A stretch of DNA of 64,000 bases from Muribaculaceae bacterium (GCA_017427945.1 JAFRRT010000013.1:1-64000); one strand, 5' to 3'; positions 1 to 9,284 are shown, counted from the first letter of the stretch. The notes: generated from the sequence alone by a model not told the origin. Program-made: numbers and translations.

Positions 1-1731
1 AACGTCAACAGCACCGCCGCGAGCAACGTATGCGCTGTAGCCTACCAGGTCGCCAGTGTTCTCGTCCATGATGAAGTGGATACCGAGTACATAGCTGTAA
101 CCGTTGTCAACATAGTAGGTGTTAGTACCCTCGGTCAGCGGGTTCTGGTCAGCATCACCAAGAACTGCCAAGGTTGCATCTGCTTCTGCACCATAAGCAA
201 CGCCGTTGATCATGAAGTAGAAGTTACCAGTGTGCTCGTAGGTGGGATAGATTACATCAACCAGGTTGACGAAGTCACCGTTGGTGCCTTCCTGCAGCTC
301 GAGGAATTCCTCAGTGCCGTCGGCCAGAATGGTTACTACCCAGTAGCCGGTCATGTGGGGATCCTCGGGAGTTTCACCTTCCTCAAGGGTGGTGAAGAGA
401 GTGCTCTCGGTCCAATTACTTACGCGACCATCAGCATTAACGCCCTGTACCTGTACCTCATAGGTGGTCTCAGGATCCAGACCCTCGATGGTGTAGTTGT
501 TGCCTTCAACGCCCTCAACATAAATCCACTCAGCAACTTCTTCACCAGGAGCATTATAGGTGATGTCATCAAGGAACAGATAGTACTGGTTATAGCTGTC
601 GAAGTGACGGAAGCCAATGCGAGCCATACCCTCATAGGCACTCAGGTCAATGGTATAGTATTCGCCATTTTCAACACCGGCCGTCTCGGGCATAAGCTCT
701 ACCCAAGTAGTTTCATCCTCAATGTCGGGAATGAGATATACTGCAAAGTTGTCGGGCCAGTAGCTTGAGTAGCATGCAGCCCAGAATGTCAACGTACCAC
801 CCATCGTCAGTTCCGGAGTGATCAGATAGTTGTCGGGATCAAAGGCCTCATAGCTATAATAGCTAAATGACCAGAAGATGTTGCTGCCTTCGGGTGCGGC
901 GTCATATGAAGAAATACCCCAGCCGTAGCCGTCGCCATCAGCATCATACAGATACCAGTCGCTTAAGTCCTCGCTGTCCTCAGCACCCCAGTGAAGGGTA
1001 TAGGCTGCATTAGGATTGTAAACCCTGTAGCGCAGGTTGAAGAAGGGATCGTGGTCGTTCTCCCAAGCCACGTCGGCGGTGGTGGCGGCAGGATCAACGG
1101 TTACGTTCTCGGGAACGATGGGAGCGGTGGGATCTTCGATCTCAAGATCAACACGGTCGTTGCTGCCACCGATCGATACGGAGAACACATAGCTTACACC
1201 GCTAATGAACTCAAAGTCGTCAGCACGGCCACCAACGTTGCCATTACTTGAGGCAATCCACACCCTGTCACCAGGGGTCGGGTTGGTGATGCACCAGTCA
1301 TACACACCAGCGGGAATCAGGATGGTCACAGCATCGTCAAGGACGATGTTGGTTGTTGTCAACGAGCCATCAGCATTATCGGGAATCTTGTACTCGAATT
1401 CCGCATAGGTTGCGGCAGATGCATCGCCATAACTGGTCAAACCACCAGTCTCAGGAATGATGGTGCCATAAGCCGTAGCATCGGCATCGATCAGCATCTG
1501 GTAGCCAGAGCCATCTTGCCATACATCGCCGGCAGCAAGGGTAACGCTTGCATAGCCAGAGGGAACATCACCACGCAGGGTGTTCACCTGTACCTTCTTA
1601 ACCTGCAAAGTCTTCTGGGCAACTGCGCCAATGCGGAAATTGCCGAAGATGTCCAAGTCAGCCTTTGCATTCTGAGCCATCATCGGCAATGCCAATGCGG
1701 CCATCAACAAAATAAGAGAAAATTTCTTCAT
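1..1731 (-). CDS. Secreted choice-of-anchor J / fibronectin type III protein, 3' end outside window
   Basis: The reverse strand is open for 577 codons from an ATG at 1731-1729 to the window edge, so the C-terminus is missing. The protein starts with a typical signal peptide (MKKFSLILLMAALALPMMAQ, cleavage after AQ). Residues about 25-250 are a beta-rich region without a domain I can name. At about 265-420 there is a cleaved-adhesin / choice-of-anchor J type jelly roll (features: LHWGAEDSEDLSDW, a YLITPELTMGG strand, GFRHFDSYNQYYLFLDDI). A fibronectin type III-like segment follows (YTIEGLDPETTYEVQVQGVN). Such proteins are exported surface or extracellular adhesins or protease accessory proteins in Bacteroidales, often carried by type IX secretion, whose genes lie just across the intergenic region. 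Whether this one has a type IX C-terminal signal cannot be seen. The exact role is unknown. Confidence 0.8.
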   Translation of the reverse strand, partial: MKKFSLILLMAALALPMMAQNAKADLDIFGNFRIGAVAQKTLQVKKVQVNTLRGDVPSGYASVTLAAGDVWQDGSGYQMLIDADATAYGTIIPETGGLTSYGDASAATYAEFEYKIPDNADGSLTTTNIVLDDAVTILIPAGVYDWCITNPTPGDRVWIASSNGNVGGRADDFEFISGVSYVFSVSIGGSNDRVDLEIEDPTAPIVPENVTVDPAATTADVAWENDHDPFFNLRYRVYNPNAAYTLHWGAEDSEDLSDWYLYDADGDGYGWGISSYDAAPEGSNIFWSFSYYSYEAFDPDNYLITPELTMGGTLTFWAACYSSYWPDNFAVYLIPDIEDETTWVELMPETAGVENGEYYTIDLSAYEGMARIGFRHFDSYNQYYLFLDDITYNAPGEEVAEWIYVEGVEGNNYTIEGLDPETTYEVQVQGVNADGRVSNWTESTLFTTLEEGETPEDPHMTGYWVVTILADGTEEFLELQEGTNGDFVNLVDVIYPTYEHTGNFYFMINGVAYGAEADATLAVLGDADQNPLTEGTNTYYVDNGYSYVLGIHFIMDENTGDLVGYSAYVARGGAVDV

Positions 1732-2110
1732 AAAATGAACAATTTAAAAGTTAAACATTAAAAAAATAATTATTTGTCAGCAAATCGTCATAATTAATAA
1801 TGGTTTATTGCTCGAGTATTTCGCTAGTTTATAGCGGTTTAGTAACAGCTAAAACCATAAAACCCGAGCAAATGTCGCCTTACGTTATTGCAAATTACGT
1901 TAAAAATCCTGATATGTGCAAGTTTTTTGAGAAAAACTATTGATAATGTTGGGCATTGGTATTAATGTTATGCTGATAGGAGAGTTGTGCGTCAAACCTA
2001 CAAAAAAGCACAGCGAATCAGCATTGTTTCATGGGGCCGTGCCCACAGTTTTATTACAGTTTTTTACCTATTAAGCAATATTGGCAAGAAAACTGCGTTA
2101 ATAAGGTTAA
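1732..2110. other. Divergent intergenic region with a three-way-junction-like inverted repeat
   Basis: This 379 nt AT-rich gap separates the adhesin (-) from porT (+). At 1808-1871 an outer stem (TTGCTCG 1808-1814 with CGAGCAA 1865-1871) encloses two hairpins: CGCTA/TAGCG at 1822-1836 and GTTTAG/CTAAAAC at 1837-1855. On the minus strand it would lie in the adhesin leader. The only promoter-like box I see for the minus gene is a -7 motif TAGGTTTG at 2000-1993, with no matching -33. I found no consensus promoter for porT. Confidence 0.4.
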
Positions 2111-2863
2111 ATGAACCAGACCAAGCTCAGACATATCGCATTGTGGATAATGCTCGTGGTGATGGGGTGCGCAGTGTCGCATGCCCAGGATAATGACATG
2201 ATTCTGAATCGCCCTTACGCCGACTCCAAGCCGTTACACTTCGGTTTCTCGGTGGGTATGAATTTCCAGAATCTTGCCATTACCAACAACGGACATCTCA
2301 CATCTGACGGAGAGGAGTGGTACGCTGATGTGCCCGCTCACTCGCCGGGTTTCAGTGTGAACGTGTTGGCCGATTACCGTATTGCCGAGCATTTCAACAT
2401 TAGGGTGTCGCCGGGCTTGTTCTTTGGCAATAAGGTGGTGAAATTCCTCAACTACCGCGGTAGCTCCGAGTTGCCTGATCAAACCCAGTATAAGCAGAGC
2501 CAGAACATCAAGTCCACCTACATCGTGGTGCCCTTTGACTTGAAAATGAGCGCCAAGCGTTATCACAACATGCGCCCCTACTTTACGGCTGGCGCGATGT
2601 ATACGGGTGACCTGTCGAAGGACCGCAGCGAGCAACTCAAGCTCAAGAACAGTGACGTGATGCTCACGGTGGGCATGGGCTGTGATTTCTACATGCCCTT
2701 CTTCAAGCTATGTCCTGAAATCAAGTTCTGTTTCGGCCTGAAGGACATGCTGGACCGCAACCGCCCCGACTTGGTGGGTGTTGATGACCAGAAGTTGCGC
2801 TTTACCGAGAGCGTGAGCAAGATCAAGAGCAACATGGTGGTGGTGACCTTCTTCTTTGAATAA
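2111..2863 (+). CDS. porT: PorT/SprT family outer-membrane barrel protein of type IX secretion
   Basis: A 250-residue secreted protein with a signal peptide (cleavage near SHAQ, about residue 26) and a predicted 8-strand outer-membrane barrel. PorT/SprT-like features are the opening strand LHFGFSVGMNFQNL (about residues 42-55), KSTYIVVPFDLKM (about 138-150) followed by a RPYFTAGAMY strand, DFYMPFFKLCPEIKF (about 192-206), and a C-terminal strand ending in FFFE. PorT is needed for assembly or maturation of the type IX secretion system in Porphyromonas and Flavobacterium. The gene ends 6 nt before porP, so the two are probably cotranscribed. A cysteine follows the hydrophobic core (VMGC), so a lipoprotein cannot be fully excluded, but the downstream SHAQ site fits signal peptidase I better. 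It could be a generic PorT-like barrel, but the context supports the name. Confidence 0.82.
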   Translation: MNQTKLRHIALWIMLVVMGCAVSHAQDNDMILNRPYADSKPLHFGFSVGMNFQNLAITNNGHLTSDGEEWYADVPAHSPGFSVNVLADYRIAEHFNIRVSPGLFFGNKVVKFLNYRGSSELPDQTQYKQSQNIKSTYIVVPFDLKMSAKRYHNMRPYFTAGAMYTGDLSKDRSEQLKLKNSDVMLTVGMGCDFYMPFFKLCPEIKFCFGLKDMLDRNRPDLVGVDDQKLRFTESVSKIKSNMVVVTFFFE

Positions 2864-2869
2864 TGTAAG

Positions 2870-3853
2870 ATGACGATGAAGTTACTTGACATAAAACGCC
2901 TGCTTGCCGCTGTCACCTTAGCGGCATTCGTGACGTTGGGAGCATTGGCACAGGCCGATGCTGCTTTCTCTCACTCTTGGCTGGGACCGGGCTACTATAA
3001 CCCTGCAGCCGCAGGTGAGCACAATGCCATTCACCTGACGCTCGGCAGCCGTATGCAGTGGGTCGACTTCAAGCATGCACCCATGAACTTCTACCTCACC
3101 GCCGATATGCCCTACAAACTGCTCGGTGAGACCCTTGGCGTCGGTGTCAAGGCTGAATTCGAGCGCATAGGTTTGTATACCAATACGCGTGTAGGTGCAC
3201 AAATCGCCTATAAGCGCAAGCTGGGCAAGAATATGAAACTCAGCGTGGGTGTGCAACCCGGCATCTTCTCGCAAACCTTTAGAGGCAATGAGGCCATCAC
3301 AACCAAGGAACAGGAGGAGACCCCCGACGAAGCCATCATCAAGCAGGATGTATCAGGAACGTCATTTGATGCCAATGCGGGTGTCTTTTTCTCGCATCCC
3401 CGGTTTTGGGCGGGATTTGCTGTTACCCATTTGACAGCGCCCAGCATCGAGTTGAAAGTCTCCCGTGAGGCAATCGACTACTATGAGTTCAAGATAAGTC
3501 GAGGCTATTATTTTATGGGCGGTGGCAATATTCCCATTAATAATACGTTATTTGAGATACAACCCTCGGCGATGTTCGCTGCATACCAAAAGGCATGGAC
3601 GGCGCAGATCGCCACCATGTTGCGCTACAACCGCATGCTCAACATTGGCGCGGGTTACCGCTGGAAGGACGCTGTGACGGCTTTCATCGGTGTGAACTTG
3701 AAGGATGCCTATATCGGATATGCCTATGATTACCCCGTTTCGTCAATCAGTAAGGCAACTTTTGGCAGCCACGAGGTCTTTATTACATATAATGTGAAAC
3801 TCGATAATCGCGAGAAGAATAAGAACAAACAAAAGTGCGTACGCATAATGTGA
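2870..3853 (+). CDS. porP: PorP/SprF family type IX secretion membrane protein
   Basis: A 327-residue outer-membrane barrel of the PorP/SprF family, with signal peptide (cleavage after ALAQ, about residue 28). Family features are the opening WLGPGYYNPAAAGEHNAI (about 37-54), an arginine-rich strand SRMQWVDF, and repeated glycine/aromatic barrel strands (GVGVKAEFERIGLYTNT, LSVGVQPGIF, NIGAGYRWKDAVTAFIG). PorP-like proteins work with the PorK/N (GldK/N) rings and sit at the head of the secretion operon, as here: the stop codon is followed 4 nt later by gldK. Translation could also begin at the second ATG at 2876; the first is kept because it is close to porT. A few extra residues after the last strand are lysine-rich (about 312-325). 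Confidence 0.9.
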   Translation: MTMKLLDIKRLLAAVTLAAFVTLGALAQADAAFSHSWLGPGYYNPAAAGEHNAIHLTLGSRMQWVDFKHAPMNFYLTADMPYKLLGETLGVGVKAEFERIGLYTNTRVGAQIAYKRKLGKNMKLSVGVQPGIFSQTFRGNEAITTKEQEETPDEAIIKQDVSGTSFDANAGVFFSHPRFWAGFAVTHLTAPSIELKVSREAIDYYEFKISRGYYFMGGGNIPINNTLFEIQPSAMFAAYQKAWTAQIATMLRYNRMLNIGAGYRWKDAVTAFIGVNLKDAYIGYAYDYPVSSISKATFGSHEVFITYNVKLDNREKNKNKQKCVRIM

Positions 3854-3857
3854 TAAT

Positions 3858-5300
3858 ATGAAGAAACTAATTTTGATACTTTTGGTCGCTCTGGCGACTG
3901 TGTCCTGTGGCTCGGTCCGCAAGGGTGGCACTGGCGGCGGTGAGGTAACCGGCGTTGGCGCTACCGTGTTTAACGAGAACACGCCCTATGGAATGGTGCT
4001 CGTTGATGTCGGTTCGATGCGCGAGGGTCCCAATGAGAGGGACTCGGTTTGGGGCATTGACTCGACAGCACACGGCATCTCGGTCGACGCCTTCTGGATG
4101 GACGAGATGGAGGTCAGCAATTCCAAGTACAAGCAGTTTGTTTATTGGGTGCGCGACTCGATCATTCGCGAGCGCCTTGCCGATCCCAACTATGGCGGCA
4201 ACGAGGAGTTTAAGATCGAGGAGGACAAGGAGGGCAATCCCGTTACACCGCACCTCGACTGGAGCAAGAATATCCCCTGGAAGAACCCCAGCGAGGATGA
4301 GGAACGTGCCATCGAGAGCGTTTACCGCATCAACCCCATCACGGGAGTGAAGGAGCTGGATGCAGCCCAGATGAACTACCGCTATGAAATCTATAACCTT
4401 ACCGAGGCTGCAAAGCGCAAACACCGCTTTGACCCCACGCGTCGCGATTACAACACCGACCACGAGGTGGACATGACGGCTCCCACCATCAGTAAGGATA
4501 CCGCCTTTATCGACGATGACGGCCGCATCGTGCGCCAGACCATCACGCGCGCCATGTCGAGCGACTACGACTTCCTCAACACTTACATCGTCAACATCTA
4601 CCCTGACACCACTTGCTGGGTCAACGACTTTGAGAACGCCTATCAGGAGCCTTATGTGCGCATGTATTTCGCCAACGGCAACTACAACAACTATCCTGTT
4701 GTGGGTGTGAGCTGGGAGCAGGCCAATGCCTTCTGCCACTGGCGTACTGAGTTCCTCAAGAAGTCGATGGGCGAACAGGCTATCTATGTAGAGCCCTTCC
4801 GCTTGCCTACCGAGGCCGAGTGGGAGTTCGCCGCACGTGCCGGCAAGAACAAGAACAAGTATCCTTGGGAGGGCGACCTGCCGTTGACCATCGACGAGGG
4901 CTGCTTCTATGCCAACTTCAAGCCCGATGAGGGTAACTACGTCAAGGACGGTTACATCATCTCGGCTCCCGTGGGCACCTATGAGCCCAACGACTACGGC
5001 CTCTATGACATGGCTGGTAACGTGAGCGAGTGGACCTCGACGGCCTATACCGAGAGTATCGACCGCATGACCGACGACATCAACCCCGAGTACCGTTACT
5101 ATGTTGCTCAGGAGGATCCCTACAAGATGTCGCGCAAGATTGTCCGCGGCGGCTCATGGAAGGACGTTGTGCACAACCTGCGTGCCGACCTGCGCATGTG
5201 GGAATACCAGAACGAGCAGCGCTCCTACATCGGCTTCCGCTGCGTGCGTTCCAAGGTGGGCATCGTCAAGGGCAAACGCAAAAACTGCTGCAAGGACTAA
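3858..5300 (+). CDS. gldK: Type IX secretion ring lipoprotein GldK/PorK
   Basis: A 480-residue lipoprotein with a clear lipobox (ATVSC, Cys17), consistent with an outer-membrane anchor facing the periplasm. The body is an FGE-sulfatase/SUMF1-like fold: EMEVSNSKYKQFVYW early, RLPTEAEWEFAARAG (about 311-325), GLYDMAGNVSEWTSTAY (about 371-387), IVRGGSW (about 421-427) and IGFRCVRS near the end. As in other GldK proteins it has a long insert (about 100-270) and is not expected to be an active formylglycine-generating enzyme. GldK/PorK builds the large periplasmic ring with GldN/PorN that is attached to the trans-envelope motor. It is followed by gldL after 69 nt. Confidence 0.96.
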   Translation: MKKLILILLVALATVSCGSVRKGGTGGGEVTGVGATVFNENTPYGMVLVDVGSMREGPNERDSVWGIDSTAHGISVDAFWMDEMEVSNSKYKQFVYWVRDSIIRERLADPNYGGNEEFKIEEDKEGNPVTPHLDWSKNIPWKNPSEDEERAIESVYRINPITGVKELDAAQMNYRYEIYNLTEAAKRKHRFDPTRRDYNTDHEVDMTAPTISKDTAFIDDDGRIVRQTITRAMSSDYDFLNTYIVNIYPDTTCWVNDFENAYQEPYVRMYFANGNYNNYPVVGVSWEQANAFCHWRTEFLKKSMGEQAIYVEPFRLPTEAEWEFAARAGKNKNKYPWEGDLPLTIDEGCFYANFKPDEGNYVKDGYIISAPVGTYEPNDYGLYDMAGNVSEWTSTAYTESIDRMTDDINPEYRYYVAQEDPYKMSRKIVRGGSWKDVVHNLRADLRMWEYQNEQRSYIGFRCVRSKVGIVKGKRKNCCKD

Positions 5301-5369
5301 CCGCCCTGAGCATCATTCATATCAATCAACGAATTATCACACTCAACATCTTTCATAGTTCAAGCAACA

Positions 5370-6338
5370 ATGGGAAAAGTAAAAAGATATAAAAAGAAAG
5401 CAGGCCGCTTCCTGAAGAGTGACAGCGGACAGCGTTTTTTCAACTTTGCCTACAGTATCGGTGCTGCCATCGTTATTTGGGGTGCATTGTTCAAGATTCT
5501 GCACCTGCCGGGAGGTAACACACTGCTGTGTATCGGTATGGGTACCGAGGTGCTCATGTTCATCCTCACGGCGTTTGACAAGCCCGAGAAGGAATACCAC
5601 TGGGAGGAAGTCTTCCCCGTGCTCGCCAGCAAGGATCCCGAGGATCGTCCCGACTTTGCCGGTGGCGGTGGTATCATCATCGGCGGTGCCGGTGGCAGCG
5701 GCGAGGGTGACATCAATGTCAGCGTAGCCGAGGCCAAGAACGCCGTAGGTCTGCCTCAAGGCGTGAACCTGAGCGAGGAAGACACCATGTCGCTCAGCGA
5801 GAGCATCGCCAAGATGGCTGCTGCCAGCGACCAGCTTTCACGCATGGCCGAGCTGACCGATGCTACCCAGCAGTACCTGAGCCAGATGGCAGGCATCAGC
5901 GAGCAGATGAAGAAGCTCCAGGAGACAACCACCGCGTTGAACGATGTGAGCCAGACCCTGCTCGGCAGCTATCGCGCCATCACCGACAACAGCCAGAACA
6001 TCACCGAGAGCTCCACGGGCTATGTGGACCAGATGCAGGCCCTCAACCAGAATATCAGTGGCTTGAACACCATCTATGAGATTCAGCTCAAGAGCATCTC
6101 ATCGCAGCTCGAGAACATCGACCGCGTGAACCGCGGCCTCAAGGACATCCGCGACATGTACGAGAAGAGTGCCGCCGAGAGTGCCCACTACTGTGATGAA
6201 ACCGAGAAGATGGCTCGCTACATGAAGCAGCTCAACAGCGTCTATGAGAAGATGGTCAAGGCTATGACCGTCAACATGTACCGTCCTATGCCCGGAATGC
6301 CAGGCATCGACCCCGACGCTAACGACCAGGACGCTTGA
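5370..6338 (+). CDS. gldL: Type IX secretion motor protein GldL/PorL
   Basis: A 322-residue inner-membrane protein. Two transmembrane helices lie near the N-terminus (about 27-45, FAYSIGAAIVIWGALFKIL, and about 52-70, LLCIGMGTEVLMFILTAF) separated by a short HLPGG loop. After them comes a glycine-rich linker (about 93-113) and a long helical or coiled-coil cytoplasmic region to about residue 300. GldL forms the stator-like pentamer through which the GldM dimer passes and converts proton motive force into rotation; the acidic residue in the second helix (MGTEVLMF) is in the place expected for the conserved membrane glutamate. The tail is methionine/proline rich (YRPMPGMPGIDPD). The shadow frame over this gene is long but has no family features. 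Confidence 0.94.
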   Translation: MGKVKRYKKKAGRFLKSDSGQRFFNFAYSIGAAIVIWGALFKILHLPGGNTLLCIGMGTEVLMFILTAFDKPEKEYHWEEVFPVLASKDPEDRPDFAGGGGIIIGGAGGSGEGDINVSVAEAKNAVGLPQGVNLSEEDTMSLSESIAKMAAASDQLSRMAELTDATQQYLSQMAGISEQMKKLQETTTALNDVSQTLLGSYRAITDNSQNITESSTGYVDQMQALNQNISGLNTIYEIQLKSISSQLENIDRVNRGLKDIRDMYEKSAAESAHYCDETEKMARYMKQLNSVYEKMVKAMTVNMYRPMPGMPGIDPDANDQDA

Positions 6339-6408
6339 AAGCGCGCTGGAAACGAGGAATAACACCGACAACCAAATCCTATTTTTCAACGATAGAGAGA
6401 TAAAATAG

Positions 6409-7989
6409 ATGGCAACCTCAAAAAATAAGAGCGTCAACCGCATGTCGCCGCGAGAGAAGATGATTAACCTCATGTACATCGTCTTGACGGCTATGCTTGC
6501 ACTTAACGTCTCGAGCGACGTGCTCAACGGCTTCAGTCAGGTAGAGGACGGTCTGACTCGCTCCAACCGTACCATCACAGCACGCAACCAGTCCCTCTAT
6601 GGCCAGCTTCAGGCTTTCAACGAGAAGAACCCTGAGAAAGGTAAAGTATGGCTCGACAAGGCTACCGAGGTGGTGAGTGCTACCGATGGACTATATAATT
6701 ATATTGACTCGCTGAAGCTGGAAATCGTGCGCCATGCCGATGGTGAGGATGCCGATGTGAACAACATCCGCAACCGCGACAACCTGGATGCGGCAAGCGA
6801 GGTGATGCTGACAGCAACAGGTGGCAAGGGCAAGGCTCTCAAGGCGCGCATCGACCAGTACCGCCAATTCGTGACCTCGTTCCTCGAGGATCCCGAGAAG
6901 CGCAAAAACCTGGAAACGGCACTCTCGACCACGCCGCCCAAGTTGACGAATTACGACATCAGCAAACATACCTGGGAAGAGACCATGTTCGAAAATATGC
7001 CCTGTATTGCCGCCATCACACTGCTCACCAAGCTCCAGAACGATGTGCGCTATGCCGAGGGTGAGGTCCTGAACCAGATGATTACCAACGTGGACCTGGG
7101 TGACTTGCGTGTGAACCTGGTCAACGCCTTTGTGGTGCCCAATTCCCGTATCGTCATGCGAGGCACCAAGTACAGTGCACAAATCGTGCTCGCAGCTATC
7201 GATACTACCCAGCGTCCCGTTGTCTATGTTAACGGCGGTCGTTTGGGCAACAATACCGGTCACTACGAGGTAGGAACCAGCAAGGCCGGCAATTATCAGT
7301 ACTCGGGTTGGATCGAGGTGCTCGGCCGCGATGGCAGCGTCACCAGGCGCGACTTCAAGGAGAGCTACACCGTTATCGACCCGCTGGCAACCATCAGCGC
7401 CACGATGATGAACGTGCTCTATGCCGGTATCAACAACCCCATCAGCATCGCTGTGCCCGGTGTGCCGCAAGGCAGCATCAGTGCCTCGATGACCAATGGT
7501 ACGCTCACCAAGAGCGGCGACGGATGGATTGCCCATCCCGCCAAGGTGGGTTCGGAATGTGTCATCACCGTTACTGCCGAGATGGACGGTCAGCGTACCA
7601 ACGTGGGCAGCACCACCTTTAGGGTGCGCAAGTTGCCTGACCCGACGCCCTTCATCACTTACAAGGACGCCAACGGACAGTCCAACCGTTACAAGGGCGG
7701 CAAGCCCTTCCCCAAAGCCCAGCTCATGGCCGCAACAGGTCTTGACGCCGCTATCGACGACGAAATCCTGAACATCGACTTCAAGGTCGTTTCCTTCGAG
7801 TGCGTCTTTGTCGATGCAATGGGCGACTATCACCCTGAGGCAAGCAGCGGTTCGCAGTTCACCGACCGCCAGAAGGACCGCATCAAACGCCTGCAGCACG
7901 GCAAGCGCTTCTTCATCAGGGGTGTGAAAGCAACGGGTCCTGACGGTATCACCCGCGAGATCTCACCCATCGAGGTCATCATCAATTAA
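6409..7989 (+). CDS. gldM: Type IX secretion motor shaft protein GldM/PorM
   Basis: A 526-residue bitopic inner-membrane protein with a short cytoplasmic N-terminus (KNKSVNRMSPREKMINLMY), one transmembrane helix (about 19-37, ending ALNVSSDVLNGF), an all-helical D1 domain (about 40-220) and three beta domains up to the C-terminus (IDPLATISATMMNVLYAG, RKLPDPTPF and GPDGITREISPIEVIIN). These match the GldM/PorM architecture: a dimeric shaft crossing the periplasm from the GldL stator to the GldK/N ring. Length is as expected. The gene starts 70 nt after gldL and is followed 28 nt later by gldN, so it belongs to the same operon. Confidence 0.95.
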   Translation: MATSKNKSVNRMSPREKMINLMYIVLTAMLALNVSSDVLNGFSQVEDGLTRSNRTITARNQSLYGQLQAFNEKNPEKGKVWLDKATEVVSATDGLYNYIDSLKLEIVRHADGEDADVNNIRNRDNLDAASEVMLTATGGKGKALKARIDQYRQFVTSFLEDPEKRKNLETALSTTPPKLTNYDISKHTWEETMFENMPCIAAITLLTKLQNDVRYAEGEVLNQMITNVDLGDLRVNLVNAFVVPNSRIVMRGTKYSAQIVLAAIDTTQRPVVYVNGGRLGNNTGHYEVGTSKAGNYQYSGWIEVLGRDGSVTRRDFKESYTVIDPLATISATMMNVLYAGINNPISIAVPGVPQGSISASMTNGTLTKSGDGWIAHPAKVGSECVITVTAEMDGQRTNVGSTTFRVRKLPDPTPFITYKDANGQSNRYKGGKPFPKAQLMAATGLDAAIDDEILNIDFKVVSFECVFVDAMGDYHPEASSGSQFTDRQKDRIKRLQHGKRFFIRGVKATGPDGITREISPIEVIIN

Positions 7990-8017
7990 ACGAAACAAAA
8001 ACTTGAACAACGAGAAT

Positions 8018-9187
8018 ATGAAGAGTCTTAGATTGATTATCGCACTGCTCCTCCTGGGCCTCGCCCTCGGAGGCAATGCCCAGGTGACAAAACGCACGGG
8101 CAGCGATACCCGCAAGAAGGACAAGAAGGACGGTACCGCTGCCGTCAGCGACAGGCAGCAGTCGTTCTATGAGGTCAAGGAACCCAGTGATGCTGACCTG
8201 CAATGGATGAAGGTCATCTATCGCGAGGTGGACCTGACCAAGGGCAAAAACGCTGCGCTGCTCTATCCCGAGATGCCCAACGAGGATGGTGAGAACCTCT
8301 ACTTCATCATCATGCGTCTGCTGGCCAAGGGACAGATTTCGGCCTATGACTATCAGGATGAGATATTCAACGACGAGCACAAGGTCGATTTGAATGACTT
8401 GTTCATCAACTACAGCATCGATGCAGTTGAGGCCAAGGGCAGTACCGCCAAGAACCCCATTTACGAGTTCGAGGATGCCGACATCCGTGCCAACCAGGTG
8501 CTCAGCTACTACATCATCGAGAAGTGGGAGTTTGACACCCGCAGCAACCAGATGAAGGCCCGCGTCGAGTACCTGTGCCCCGTTCTCCATCAAATGGACG
8601 ACTGGAGTGGTGAAACCGGCCGCTATCCCATGTTCTGGGTGAAGCTCAACGACATTCGACCCTACATGGCACGGCAGTATATTTTCACCGACGATGACAA
8701 CAACCTGCCCCGCTACAGCATTGACGACTTCTTCAAGTTGAACATGTACACCGGCGACATCATCAAGACCAAGAACCTGCGCAACCTCGCTCTGAAGCAG
8801 ATGTTCCCCGAGGAGGAAGCATTGAAGCATGCCCAGGACAGCATCGAGCAGCGCCTGCGCCGCTTCAACAAGGACCTGTGGGTTCCGCCTCTGGAGGAGC
8901 TGCAGGCACGTGCCGAGGCCGAAGAGAAAGCTAAGGCCGAAGCCGAGGGTGAAGGTGAAGCCGTTGACGAGAATGGCGAGAGCGAAGGCACGGTAGAGCC
9001 CGCTGCTCTTGACGAGGAGGAGAAGACTGTCACCCGCACTACCAAGCGCGGCAGCAAGTCCAAGGACAACAAGAAGAGCTCCAGCAAGTCTAAGTCCAAA
9101 AAGACGAAGATCAAAGAGCGCAAACCCAAGACCAGTACCCAGCAGGTCAACACTGGAGTACGATCGGTACGTAATCGCAAGAAATAG
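8018..9187 (+). CDS. gldN: Type IX secretion ring protein GldN/PorN with a charged C-terminal extension
   Basis: The ATG at 8018 is preferred over an in-frame TTG at 8003 because it begins a good signal peptide (MKSLRLIIALLLLGLALGGNAQ). The core (about 40-280) has GldN/PorN features: a DLQWMKVIYREVDLTKGKNAALLYP segment near the N-terminus, YYIIEKWEFDTR, YPMFWVKLNDIRPYM and NDEHKVDLNDLF. GldN forms the periplasmic ring with GldK. Odd here: after the core the chain runs into an acidic Glu/Ala/Gly-rich stretch (about 295-335) and then a very basic Lys/Ser-rich tail (about 340-389, ending VRNRKK). A terminator at 9212-9246 closes the operon. The tail is discussed in the findings. Confidence 0.93.
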   Translation: MKSLRLIIALLLLGLALGGNAQVTKRTGSDTRKKDKKDGTAAVSDRQQSFYEVKEPSDADLQWMKVIYREVDLTKGKNAALLYPEMPNEDGENLYFIIMRLLAKGQISAYDYQDEIFNDEHKVDLNDLFINYSIDAVEAKGSTAKNPIYEFEDADIRANQVLSYYIIEKWEFDTRSNQMKARVEYLCPVLHQMDDWSGETGRYPMFWVKLNDIRPYMARQYIFTDDDNNLPRYSIDDFFKLNMYTGDIIKTKNLRNLALKQMFPEEEALKHAQDSIEQRLRRFNKDLWVPPLEELQARAEAEEKAKAEAEGEGEAVDENGESEGTVEPAALDEEEKTVTRTTKRGSKSKDNKKSSSKSKSKKTKIKERKPKTSTQQVNTGVRSVRNRKK

Positions 9188-9211
9188 ACTGCTTTTCTAT
9201 TAAATGTTTAG

Positions 9212-9246
9212 GCGCTGCAAGGAGAATTGTCCCTGTGGCGCTTTTT
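9212..9246 (+). terminator. Intrinsic terminator after gldN
   Basis: A 12-bp stem (GCGCTGCAAGGA 9212-9223 with TCCCTGTGGCGC 9230-9241, one A/C mismatch and two G-U pairs), 6-nt loop, followed directly by TTTTT. Confidence 0.8.
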
Positions 9247-9284
9247 CGCTTCAGTCTCAAGCAGTTCAATTTATCAGTAAAGAT

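Noticed and set aside
76..768. 230-codon + strand frame over the adhesin gene
   Set aside because: The minus strand gives a signal peptide, a jelly-roll and fibronectin features; the + frame gives none.
6691..7899. 402-codon open frame opposite gldM
   Set aside because: Shadow of gldM; low-complexity His/Val/Leu translation without features.
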